A stretch of 9,720 nt of DNA from Methanobrevibacter sp. (GCA_016838945.1 JADLKP010000067.1:1-9720), one strand, 5' to 3'; counted from the stretch's first letter, positions 1-5,575 are shown. The notes: generated by a model from the letters alone, not told the origin. Made by a program: numbers and translations.

Positions 1-92
1 GATATTAATTAATAAATAGTTATATCTATTAAAAACAATAAAATAATAAATGAATAAACTTTAAAAAAAACATAATTAAAAGGAGTCTTAAA
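1..92 (+). promoter_or_regulatory. Leader and possible promoter of the tldD gene
   Basis: This AT-rich leader ends with a clear ribosome binding site, AGGAG at 81-85, seven bases before the ATG at 93. A TATA-like stretch TTATATC at 20-26 lies between the arms AATAG (15-19) and CTATT (26-30). If it is the TATA box, transcription would start near position 48 and the leader would be about 45 nt. The base composition makes any TATA call weak; the ribosome binding site is firm. Confidence 0.35.
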
Positions 93-1463
93 ATGGAAGC
101 ACATATAGACTTATTTAAAAAAATATTAACTAAAATCGAAGATAAAGTGGATTATGCAGACATAAGAGCCGGCAGTGGGAACAATACAGGCATAATCATG
201 AAAGACAATCAAATACAGGAAATCAACACAGGCATGTCCACAGTTGCAAGAATAAGGGTTTTAAACAATGGTGCATGGGGATTTGCTTCAACAAATGACT
301 TTTCAAAATTAGAGGAAATTACAGAAAAGGCAATCAAGATATCAAACTCACTTGCTGGAGATATTGAACTTGCAGAATGTGAAATCATAGAGGATAAAGT
401 CAAAACCGATAGAAAAATAGCTGCAAGTGATGTTACAATTGAAGATAAAAAGGAACTGATTCAAGAGGTGAACAAGGCAAGCAATGTCGGAAAAGTGGTA
501 AGTACAACCGTAAGCTATTCCGATGGCGAAAGCAACAGTGCATTTCTAAGCACCGAAGGAAGCGAAATTCTTATAGACAGTTCAAGAGTGGTTCTTTCAT
601 TGAATGCAGTTGCTTCAAACGGGGAACTTATTCAATTTAACCATGGAAGCTTAGGTGGAGTGAAAGGTTTCGAAGTCCTTGAGGATGCAGACATTGAATC
701 ATTTGGAAGAAAGATAGGCGAAAAGGCAACTGAACTTTTGGATGCAAAACCAGCACCTTCCGGAAGATTCCCAATAGTGGCTGACAACAACCTCACAGGA
801 GTTTTCATTCACGAAGCTGTCGGACATGCTGTTGAAGCAGACCTCGTCTTGCAGGATGACTCAATATTGCATGACCAAATGAATAAGAAAATCGGATCAG
901 ATATTGTCAACATCTATGACGACTCAAGCTATAAGGAAGGATTCGGATATTATCCTTATGATGTTGAAGGAGTCAAAACCAGAAAGAACCAACTTGTTAA
1001 GAATGGGGAGTTGGTATCATTCTTAACTTCCAGAGAAAGTGCAGGCAAATTGGACATTCCACTAACTGGAAATGCAAGGTCATCAATAAGTGACCAACCT
1101 ATCGTAAGAATGAGTAACACATTCCTTGAACCTGGAGACTTAAGCTTTGAAGAACTTATTGAAGACATCAAAGATGGAATCTATCTTAAAGGTTCAAGAG
1201 GTGGACAAGTTGATACAGGTAAAGGAATTTTCCAGTTCAATGCAACTGAAGCATACAAGATTGAAAATGGTGAACTTAAGGATCACTTCAGAGATGTTTC
1301 ATTATCTGGAAATATTCTTGAAACACTTAATGGTGTTGATGGAATAGGTTCCGACTTCAAGCTTAGTGTAGGTTACTGCGGTAAAGGTGGACAAACTGCA
1401 CCAGTCGGCGACGGTGGACCACACACCAGAATTTTGAATGCAATGGTAGGTGGAAGCAACTAA
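93..1463 (+). CDS. tldD: TldD-type zinc metalloprotease
   Basis: This is a full-length TldD/PmbA-family protein of 456 residues. The zinc site is visible: the HExxxH motif HEAVGH at residues 240-245, with E241 as the likely catalytic base, and a third ligand at C429 in the family motif GYCGKGGQ (427-433). The C-terminal block with PVGDGG and the final VGG also fits the family. In bacteria TldD works as a heterodimer with TldE (PmbA), which lacks the metal site, and degrades unfolded or peptide substrates, for example in microcin B17 maturation and CcdA turnover. No tldE-like gene is adjacent on the right; one could lie left of the window. The start at 93 is supported by AGGAG seven bases upstream. 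The substrate in this archaeon is unknown. The family call is very secure. Confidence 0.95.
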   Translation: MEAHIDLFKKILTKIEDKVDYADIRAGSGNNTGIIMKDNQIQEINTGMSTVARIRVLNNGAWGFASTNDFSKLEEITEKAIKISNSLAGDIELAECEIIEDKVKTDRKIAASDVTIEDKKELIQEVNKASNVGKVVSTTVSYSDGESNSAFLSTEGSEILIDSSRVVLSLNAVASNGELIQFNHGSLGGVKGFEVLEDADIESFGRKIGEKATELLDAKPAPSGRFPIVADNNLTGVFIHEAVGHAVEADLVLQDDSILHDQMNKKIGSDIVNIYDDSSYKEGFGYYPYDVEGVKTRKNQLVKNGELVSFLTSRESAGKLDIPLTGNARSSISDQPIVRMSNTFLEPGDLSFEELIEDIKDGIYLKGSRGGQVDTGKGIFQFNATEAYKIENGELKDHFRDVSLSGNILETLNGVDGIGSDFKLSVGYCGKGGQTAPVGDGGPHTRILNAMVGGSN

Positions 1464-1471
1464 GATTTATA

Positions 1472-1494
1472 AAAATTAATTTTATATTAATTTT
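1472..1494 (+). terminator. Stem-loop after tldD
   Basis: A perfect 9-bp inverted repeat, AAAATTAAT (1472-1480) and ATTAATTTT (1486-1494), with a 5-nt loop begins eight bases after the tldD stop codon. The right arm itself ends in TTTT. The stem is A/T only, so it would be weak. It fits the pattern of hairpins at gene ends seen across this window. Confidence 0.4.
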
Positions 1495-1669
1495 ATCATA
1501 GTATTCATTTAATTGAAGCTATATTCAAAATAAACGATTGAATATAAATAGTAAACAAATTGATAAAAAGAGATATAGATGAAGCAGTTGAAAAATACCA
1601 TTTTAGTTAAAAATGGAAATTTTTAAAAAAAATTAAATTGAAAAATTAAAAAAAATTAATAAAAATTTG

Positions 1670-1676
1670 AAGGTGA
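1670..1676 (+). promoter_or_regulatory. Ribosome binding site that fixes the AMMECR1 start
   Basis: AAGGTGA matches the 3' end of archaeal 16S rRNA and lies five bases before the ATG at 1682. Because it overlaps the codons of the longer TTG-initiated frame, it argues against the start at 1667. Confidence 0.8.
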
Positions 1677-1681
1677 AAAAT

Positions 1682-2239
1682 ATGTTAAGTGAAAATGATG
1701 GAAAATATTTACTAAGTTTAGCAAAAGATGCCATTGAAACATATGTAAAAGAAAATAGAAAAATAGGCACACCTTCAGATTGTCCTGACTATATGTATGA
1801 AGAGCTTGGCGTATTCGTTACCTTGAACAAGCACAATAATCTTAGAGGATGCATAGGTTATCCTGAACCAGTCTACCCATTGCTTGATGCAGTGATTGAT
1901 TCTGCAATATCTGCTGCAATCAAAGATCCACGTTTCCCAAGTGTTGATGAAGATGAATTGGATAGTCTCGAGTATGAAATAACCGTTTTGACCAAACCAC
2001 AATTAATTGAAGTTGAAAAGCCAATTGATTACTTGGACAATATAATTATCGGCGAAGACGGATTGATTGTGGAGAAAGGATTTTATAGAGGATTGCTATT
2101 GCCTCAAGTCGCTCCAGAACATAATATGGACAAGGAAGAATTCATATCTCATACCTGTATGAAGGCAGGACTCAGACCAGATGCATGGCTTGATGAAAAT
2201 ACAAAAGTATACAAATTCCAAGGGCAAATATTTAAATAA
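1682..2239 (+). CDS. AMMECR1-domain protein
   Basis: This is a 185-residue single-domain AMMECR1 protein. The family signature LRGCIGY is at residues 54-60, and the following segment, with AAIKDPRFP at 78-86, also matches. The family occurs in archaea, bacteria and eukaryotes, and often lies next to, or is fused with, Memo-like and radical SAM proteins; neither is present here. Its biochemical function is not established. An upstream TTG at 1667 would add MKVKN, but the ribosome binding site AAGGTGA (1670-1676) lies inside that extension and sits five bases before the ATG at 1682, so I choose the ATG. The downstream region has only a weak 5-bp stem (2242-2254) and no good terminator. The family call is secure, the function unknown. 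Confidence 0.92.
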   Translation: MLSENDGKYLLSLAKDAIETYVKENRKIGTPSDCPDYMYEELGVFVTLNKHNNLRGCIGYPEPVYPLLDAVIDSAISAAIKDPRFPSVDEDELDSLEYEITVLTKPQLIEVEKPIDYLDNIIIGEDGLIVEKGFYRGLLLPQVAPEHNMDKEEFISHTCMKAGLRPDAWLDENTKVYKFQGQIFK

Positions 2240-2318
2240 AGCTTTTAATAAAAGTATTAACTTAAAACATTGCAGAAAAATGATTTTAAAATTTTCTAAC
2301 TATACAATTGAATAATGA

Positions 2319-2379
2319 TTATAAAAATTACAATTAAAAAAAAAAAAAAAAAAAAATACTAATTATGATTACACGGTGA
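2319..2379 (+). promoter_or_regulatory. Probable nog1-like promoter, A21 tract and ribosome binding site
   Basis: A TATA-like TTATAAAA at 2319-2326 is followed by an uninterrupted run of 21 A (2336-2356) and the ribosome binding site GGTGA (2375-2379). With the usual archaeal spacing of about 25 bp, transcription would begin inside the A run. The TATA assignment is inference; the A run and the ribosome binding site are seen directly. Confidence 0.4.
2336..2356 (+). repeat. Homopolymer run of 21 adenines
   Basis: Twenty-one consecutive A lie 29 bases before the GTPase start codon. Such runs are prone to length change during replication and could also be misread by sequencing, so the exact length is uncertain. 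Confidence 0.9.
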
Positions 2380-2385
2380 TAAAAA

Positions 2386-3441
2386 ATGATGTTACCAACT
2401 ATTCCAACTCCAGACGAATTATTAGATAAAGGTTTCAGAAGAGGTAAGAAGGCAGCGGATTTACGAAGAGGAGAAAAAATGCCTAAACACTTAAAGGGCA
2501 AACGTATTGAAGAGACAAGAGTAATCACTGCTTGCCAAGTCATTAAAGACAGACTTAAAATGATCTTGGACCGTACCCCTGAAATCGAAGAACTTCCAGA
2601 ATTTTATCAGGATTATATAGACATCACTGTAGGTGTGGATGATTTCAAGCAAGCATTAGGTGCACTTAATTGGGCTTATGGTATTATTACCCAACTTGAA
2701 AAGGAATATGGTGCAAAAATAAGAAAGTCATCATCTGAAAGAGCAACTGGCCTTAGAAAACAGGCTTACGGAAGAATCTCTTCAGTTGTCCATAAGATTG
2801 AAAAGGATTTGGACTTTTTAGATTTTGCAAAGCAATCCTTAAGAAATATGCCTACCGTTGATTTTGATGCAATAAGCATTGTTATTGCAGGATTCCCAAA
2901 TGTAGGGAAATCAACATTGCTAACCCATATCACAGATGCTGAGCCTCAAGTGGCTAATTATCCTTTTACCACAAAAGGTATTCAAATCGGACACTTCGAG
3001 AAGAAATGGCAGCATTACCAAATCATTGACACTCCAGGTTTATTGGATAGACCAATTGGAGACATGAATGATATTGAAATGAACGCTATGGTTGCTCTCG
3101 AACATTTGGCTGATGCTATATTGTTCATCTTTGACGGATCTGAAACTTGTGGATATCTTCTTGAAAATCAATACAATCTCTTAGAAGAAATCAAAAATGT
3201 ATTCGATGCTCCAATCATCTATTTATTCAATAAGATGGATATTGCAGAGTATGATGGCATAAGACATGATTATATCCAGCAATACATTGACAAAACCGAA
3301 AATCCTTTGCTTATCTCTGCTGCAGAAGGAGAAGGTATTGAAGAAATCATCGAATTGATCATGAAAGTTGAAAAAAGAGAAAGAGCAAGTGAAGATGAAG
3401 ACGAATATGAAGATGATGATAATTACTTTGATTTAACTTAA
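2386..3441 (+). CDS. Nog1-like ribosome-assembly GTPase
   Basis: This 351-residue protein is an Obg/Nog1-class GTPase. The N-terminal 160 residues are a basic helical domain (for example GFRRGKKAADLRRGEKMP at 16-33) that resembles the NOG1 N-terminal bundle. The G domain follows: G1 GFPNVGKST at 169-177, the switch segment YPFTTKG at 192-198, G3 DTPGL at 215-219, G4 NKMD at 282-285 and G5 SAAEG at 311-315. The phrases DTPGLLDRP and the later SETCGY are typical of Nog1. The C-terminus is an acidic tail (335-349). Eukaryotic Nog1 acts in assembly of the large ribosomal subunit; the archaeal form is shorter and its role is inferred. Two ATG codons in a row (2386, 2389) follow GGTGA; spacings of 6 and 9 bases allow either. 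Confidence 0.92.
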   Translation: MMLPTIPTPDELLDKGFRRGKKAADLRRGEKMPKHLKGKRIEETRVITACQVIKDRLKMILDRTPEIEELPEFYQDYIDITVGVDDFKQALGALNWAYGIITQLEKEYGAKIRKSSSERATGLRKQAYGRISSVVHKIEKDLDFLDFAKQSLRNMPTVDFDAISIVIAGFPNVGKSTLLTHITDAEPQVANYPFTTKGIQIGHFEKKWQHYQIIDTPGLLDRPIGDMNDIEMNAMVALEHLADAILFIFDGSETCGYLLENQYNLLEEIKNVFDAPIIYLFNKMDIAEYDGIRHDYIQQYIDKTENPLLISAAEGEGIEEIIELIMKVEKRERASEDEDEYEDDDNYFDLT

Positions 3442-3488
3442 GTAATTCTTTTCATATTCTTTAATTTTATTTCAATTAATCTTTTTTT
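3421..3488 (+). terminator. Stem-loop across the GTPase stop codon with T-tracts
   Basis: Perfect 8-bp arms AATTACTT (3421-3428) and AAGTAATT (3440-3447) enclose an 11-nt loop, and the stop codon TAA (3439-3441) lies at the start of the right arm. CTTTT follows at once (3448-3452) and a T7 run comes at 3482-3488. T-rich runs are the known driver of archaeal termination; the stem is an extra whose role is inferred. Confidence 0.55.
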
Positions 3489-3741
3489 ATTTATTAAATT
3501 CTTAATTTTAATTTCTGAATCTTAATTTTAACTTTTCAATTCTTTTCCTTTTTAATGATATACTATGATTTTCCAATTTCTCTTTTTTAAAATACAATAA
3601 TATCAGTTAAAAATAGTAGAAAAATCATTTAAATAGGTTAAAAATTGCATAAATTATAAAAATAGGTTAAATCTTAAAAAAATAGTAAAAAATAAAATAA
3701 ATTTTATTAAAAAATAAAAGTAATAAGATAAGTTAATTATC
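3442..3741. other. Convergent spacer between GTPase and histone genes
   Basis: No gene is visible in these 300 bases. The left half is T-rich on the plus strand and the right half is A-rich, that is T-rich on the minus strand, so each convergent gene runs into its own T-tracts. A 12-bp direct repeat AAATAGGTTAAA occurs at 3631-3642 and 3660-3671; I cannot assign a role to it. Confidence 0.6.
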
Positions 3742-3746
3742 TTATT
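3660..3746 (-). terminator. Stem-loop across the histone stop codon with T-tracts
   Basis: A perfect 10-bp inverted repeat, AATAAGATAA (3722-3731) and TTATCTTATT (3737-3746), has a 5-nt loop and contains the histone stop codon (3742-3744). On the minus strand several T6-T7 tracts follow between about 3715 and 3675. This has the form of a strong intrinsic terminator for a probably highly expressed gene. Confidence 0.65.
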
Positions 3747-3945
3747 CTTTGTCAATAGCTAATGCAATATCATCTGCTTTTACAGTTTGTCTTTTTGCAA
3801 TTTTTGCGTATTCAATTGCTTTTTTAGCGACTGCTGCTGCGTCAGCTTCTAAGTATGCTACTAATGCGTCTACTGCATCAGCACTTACTCTTTCAGCACC
3901 AGCTTCTTTGATAATCCTATTTACAGGAGCTTTAGGAATTGCCAT
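3742..3945 (-). CDS. Archaeal histone, HMfB-like
   Basis: This 67-residue histone-fold protein aligns with HMfB (69 residues) from the N-terminus without gaps. The family start MAIPKAPVNRIIKEAGAERVS is clear. R10, K13, G16, R19, R52, T54, K56 and D59 are kept, including the R52-D59 pair of the fold. Unlike HMfB, the middle helix is alanine-rich (34-40) and the end is acidic (IDKE). At the stacking positions known from HMfB (K30, E34, E61, R65) this protein has A30, A34, A61 and D65, and at the dimer-dimer position H49 it has I49. It should still wrap DNA, but packing into long stacked fibres may differ (inference). The ATG at 3945 follows GGAGGTGA by five bases; a GTG nine bases earlier lies inside that site and is rejected as start. 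The stop lies within a terminator hairpin. Confidence 0.96.
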   Translation of the reverse strand: MAIPKAPVNRIIKEAGAERVSADAVDALVAYLEADAAAVAKKAIEYAKIAKRQTVKADDIALAIDKE

Positions 3946-3950
3946 AATTT

Positions 3951-3958
3951 TCACCTCC
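3951..3958 (-). promoter_or_regulatory. Near-perfect ribosome binding site of the histone gene
   Basis: On the minus strand the sequence GGAGGTGA stands five bases before the ATG at 3945. It is the longest match to the anti-Shine-Dalgarno sequence in the window and suggests strong translation. It also contains the GTG of the longer reading frame, which excludes that start. Confidence 0.9.
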
Positions 3959-3985
3959 GTTTTAATAGTATAGTAATATTATATC

Positions 3986-4001
3986 AATACTTAGTATTAA
4001 A
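3986..4001 (-). promoter_or_regulatory. Possible histone TATA box with overlapping palindrome
   Basis: On the minus strand TTTAATAC (4001-3994) is a TATA-like box behind a purine-rich stretch. It would place the transcription start near 3970 and give a leader of about 25 nt. It overlaps a palindrome with arms AATACT (3986-3991) and AGTATT (3993-3998) around a single T. A repressor site over the TATA box is possible but unproven. Confidence 0.35.
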
Positions 4002-4202
4002 GCTTTTCCCTTTTTTAGGCCAAATTTACTCAATTTTACTTGATTTCTTCGATACTTTTAGTAGAATACTGATTTTCTTCAAATAAATTTATTAGATATT
4101 TTTGAAAAATCAGCATAAAATTTATATTATTTTTTTAAAAAAAAAGGTTACTACTATAAAAATTTTATAAAAAAATATTCATTTAAAATGAGTGAAAAAA
4201 TT

Positions 4203-4238
4203 AAAAAAAATAATTTTTGCAAGAAGATCTTGCAAAAA
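4203..4238 (-). terminator. Second stem-loop with T8 tract in the hsp20-histone spacer
   Basis: The arms TTTTTGCAAGA (4214-4224) and TCTTGCAAAAA (4228-4238) form an 11-bp perfect stem with a 3-nt loop. Read on the minus strand, the stem is followed by a T8 run (4210-4203). It lies about 165 bases beyond the hsp20 stop and could be a backup terminator or the 3' end of a small RNA. Confidence 0.5.
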
Positions 4239-4279
4239 TCAAAAAATATATTTAAGGTGTTAATTATGTTAATAATTTT

Positions 4280-4337
4280 AAAAAATATTTAAGTTAAAAA
4301 ATATTTAAGTTAAAAAATATTTAAGTTAAAAAATATT
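4280..4337 (-). repeat. 16-bp tandem repeat delivering T6 tracts
   Basis: Three perfect copies of the 16-mer AAAAAATATTTAAGTT (4280-4295, 4296-4311, 4312-4327) and a partial fourth (4328-4337) lie head to tail. On the minus strand each copy reads AACTTAAATATTTTTT, so transcription leaving hsp20 meets four T6 tracts in series. Confidence 0.95.
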
Positions 4338-4364
4338 AAAGATTAACAAAAAATGTTAATCTTT
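4338..4364 (-). terminator. Stem-loop terminator of hsp20
   Basis: A perfect 10-bp inverted repeat, AAAGATTAAC (4338-4347) and GTTAATCTTT (4355-4364), with a 7-nt loop lies about 37 bases beyond the hsp20 stop codon. The first T6 tract of the adjacent 16-bp tandem repeat follows within four bases on the minus strand. The combination of stem and serial T-tracts makes a terminator role likely. Confidence 0.65.
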
Positions 4365-4401
4365 AAGGTTGAGATATATTGTTTGATAATTTACAATGAA
4401 C

Positions 4402-5046
4402 TTATTCGATGTCGATTTTAGTTTTTGGAATTACTCTTTTTGGGATAGTTACGAATAAGGTTCCATTGTTATGTTTAGCAGTAATTTCTTCTTTTACGAT
4501 ATCAGATGCAAAACTAATAGATCTTTCTGCTTCACCTTCTTTGACTCCAGCAATAATTAATTTAGCTGGGTCTTCTTCGCTGCTTTCAATATTTTTCATG
4601 ATGTTTTCAAAGCATGCTTTGATGGTTACAGAACTGTTAGTTGCTTCAATAGAAATGTCTTCTTTTTCGATACCTGCCAAATAAGCTTGCAAGTAGTAGA
4701 AATCTTTGCTTTCTGCTAAATCAATACTGATTTTGTTAGTTACAGCAGTTTCTTTGTATCCTTGGTATTTGGTATCGAAATTCTTTTGAATACCTTTCAT
4801 TGCAATGATTGCATCGTCAATAGTTTTACTGAGATTTTCACCTACTTTACCTGCAACATCTTTGCTTCTGTTAAGAGTTTCGTCAAATTTTTCTTTGTTA
4901 GCTTCAGATCTTGCTTCGTATTTGGTTTTGAAATCTTCTTTGAATTCTTCAGCTTTACCTTTGAGTTCATCAGCTTTGGAAGTTTCTACTTCTACGTCAA
5001 CTTCTTCGTAATCTACTTCAATGTCTTCATTTACATCTTCAGGCAT
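4402..5046 (-). CDS. Hsp20/alpha-crystallin-like protein with charged helical N-terminal extension
   Basis: This 214-residue protein has three parts. Residues 1-25 are strongly acidic. Residues 25-100 are a lysine- and glutamate-rich helical stretch (for example KADELKGKAEEFKEDFK at 24-40) that looks like a coiled coil or a LEA/apolipoprotein-like amphipathic helix. Residues 104-203 resemble an alpha-crystallin domain, ending in the family-typical NNGTLFVTIPK (193-203). The C-terminus has an IDI (211-213), similar to the I-x-I motif that links subunits. Small heat shock proteins bind unfolding proteins without ATP. Usual archaeal Hsp20 proteins are about 140-165 residues with a short N-terminal arm, so the extension is unusual. 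The ATG at 5046 follows AGGAG by eight bases; a GTG nine bases earlier overlaps that site and is rejected. The alpha-crystallin domain is divergent, so the family call is good but not certain. Confidence 0.82.
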   Translation of the reverse strand: MPEDVNEDIEVDYEEVDVEVETSKADELKGKAEEFKEDFKTKYEARSEANKEKFDETLNRSKDVAGKVGENLSKTIDDAIIAMKGIQKNFDTKYQGYKETAVTNKISIDLAESKDFYYLQAYLAGIEKEDISIEATNSSVTIKACFENIMKNIESSEEDPAKLIIAGVKEGEAERSISFASDIVKEEITAKHNNGTLFVTIPKRVIPKTKIDIE

Positions 5047-5052
5047 GATAAA

Positions 5053-5060
5053 CACTCCTT
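5053..5060 (-). promoter_or_regulatory. Ribosome binding site that fixes the hsp20 start
   Basis: On the minus strand AAGGAGTG lies upstream of the ATG at 5046, with eight bases between AGGAG and the start. It contains the GTG of the longer frame, so that start is unlikely. Confidence 0.8.
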
Positions 5061-5089
5061 TACATTATTTTTTAATTTTAAATTTTTGG

Positions 5090-5106
5090 TATCTATTTTA
5101 TAGATA
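5090..5106 (-). promoter_or_regulatory. Palindrome over a possible hsp20 TATA box
   Basis: The arms TATCTAT (5090-5096) and ATAGATA (5100-5106) around TTT form a perfect 7-bp inverted repeat. On the minus strand its centre reads TATAAAATA, a reasonable TATA box that would place the transcription start near 5072 and give a leader of about 25 nt. A regulator binding here would block the basal factors (inference). Confidence 0.45.
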
Positions 5107-5136
5107 AAATTTAACAACAAACAGATACGTTAAAGA

Positions 5137-5157
5137 AAGTTATGAATTTGATAACTT
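5137..5157. repeat. Inverted repeat upstream of hsp20
   Basis: The perfect 7-bp arms AAGTTAT (5137-5143) and ATAACTT (5151-5157) are separated by seven bases. They lie between the two candidate hsp20 promoters. It could be a regulator site or a leader stem-loop if the upstream promoter is used. Confidence 0.55.
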
Positions 5158-5350
5158 AGTGTACATATCTTTCTAGTGTATACTATATTTCTCATAGTTT
5201 ATAAATATTTCTATAAATGTATACTTTTTTTAAATTTGAAATACAAAATTCTTAATTTTTTAGATCTTTTCATGATTTTTTCATGATTTTCATAGTTTCT
5301 AAAAAAATTTTGAATTTATTAGTATACTTTTTGTTCATAATGTATACTAG
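5157..5350. promoter_or_regulatory. Cluster of GTATACT elements upstream of hsp20
   Basis: Four elements share GTATACT with the palindromic core GTATAC at 5178-5183, 5219-5224, 5322-5327 and 5342-5347. A related TAGTGTACA lies at 5157-5165. Core centres are 41, 103 and 20 bp apart, close to whole helical turns. Two of the sites flank TTTATAAA (5198-5205), a second possible TATA box on the minus strand. A repressor or activator array controlling hsp20 is the simplest reading, but no known archaeal heat-shock site that I recall matches it. Confidence 0.5.
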
Positions 5351-5448
5351 TAACTCATCATTTATAAACTTTTCTATTTTAGTAAATAAAAGTTACTAAA
5401 AGTTTTGACAAAACTAGTTAGAATAAACATAATAGCAATAATAAAATG

Positions 5449-5496
5449 AAAATAAGAATGAAAATAAGAATGAAAATAAGAATGAAGAAAAGAATG
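5449..5496. repeat. 12-bp tandem repeat
   Basis: Three perfect copies of AAAATAAGAATG (5449-5484) are followed by one degenerate copy (5485-5496). On the minus strand the unit is CATTCTTATTTT, T-rich, and lies just beyond the terminator of the SIS gene. It creates a spurious minus-strand reading frame with repeated HSYF, which is not a gene. Confidence 0.9.
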
Positions 5497-5499
5497 AAA

Positions 5500-5553
5500 A
5501 TTAAAATAAAAAAATAAAAAGAGTTGGAGCGAATAATAATTAGTTATTCTCTC
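5500..5553 (-). terminator. Stem-loop and T-tracts after the SIS gene
   Basis: The arms GAGCGAATAA (5527-5536) and TTATTCTCTC (5544-5553) pair with one mismatch around a 7-nt loop, 22 bases beyond the stop codon. On the minus strand CTTTTTATTTTTTTATTTT follows. This is a standard-looking intrinsic terminator. Confidence 0.6.
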
Positions 5554-5575
5554 ATTAAAGAAAAAATCAAATTGC

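Larger units (their letters stand above)
1464..1681. other. Spacer between tldD and the AMMECR1 gene
   Basis: This AT-rich spacer holds the stem-loop after tldD and a TATA-like AATATAAATAG at 1541-1551. If that box is used, the AMMECR1 transcript would have a leader of roughly 100 nt. Around 1561-1617 one frame reads like a short coding fragment (KRDIDEAVEKYHFS then stop), but it has no convincing start or ribosome binding site, so I do not call a gene. Confidence 0.5.
3946..4401. other. 456-base spacer between histone and hsp20 genes
   Basis: No convincing protein gene is present. From the hsp20 side it holds a hairpin, a 16-bp tandem repeat, a second hairpin with a T8 tract, about 180 bases of very AT-rich sequence, and the histone promoter and leader. 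Its length and two strong hairpins leave room for a small non-coding RNA around 4200-4370, but no known RNA family is recognisable. Confidence 0.5.
5047..5575. other. 529-base spacer between hsp20 and the SIS gene
   Basis: The spacer holds, from the SIS side, a terminator, a 12-bp tandem repeat, the GTATACT cluster, two inverted repeats, and the hsp20 promoter and leader. TTTTCATGAT-like segments are also repeated at about 5267-5297. No protein gene is supported. For a single chaperone gene this is a long upstream region. Confidence 0.6.

Noticed and set aside
1561..1620. Coding-like fragment KRDIDEAVEKYHFS between tldD and the AMMECR1 gene
   Set aside because: It has no start codon with a ribosome binding site and is too short to assign; a gene remnant cannot be shown.
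3749..3973. Plus-strand 74-residue frame that looks like a membrane protein
   Set aside because: It is the antisense of the alanine-rich histone; the hydrophobic look comes from the opposite strand of Ala codons.
4256..4292. Plus-strand 8-codon mini-ORF (MLIILKNI) with GGTG six bases upstream
   Set aside because: It is very short, runs into the tandem repeat and has no downstream gene to regulate on that strand; chance is likely.
4762..5103. Plus-strand reading frame opposite hsp20
   Set aside because: It is the antisense shadow of a Lys/Glu-rich gene, giving a Phe/Ser-rich product, and has no ribosome binding site.
5449..5484. CRISPR-like repetition
   Set aside because: The 12-bp copies abut each other without spacers, so this is a simple tandem repeat. 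The same holds for the 16-bp and 17-bp arrays.
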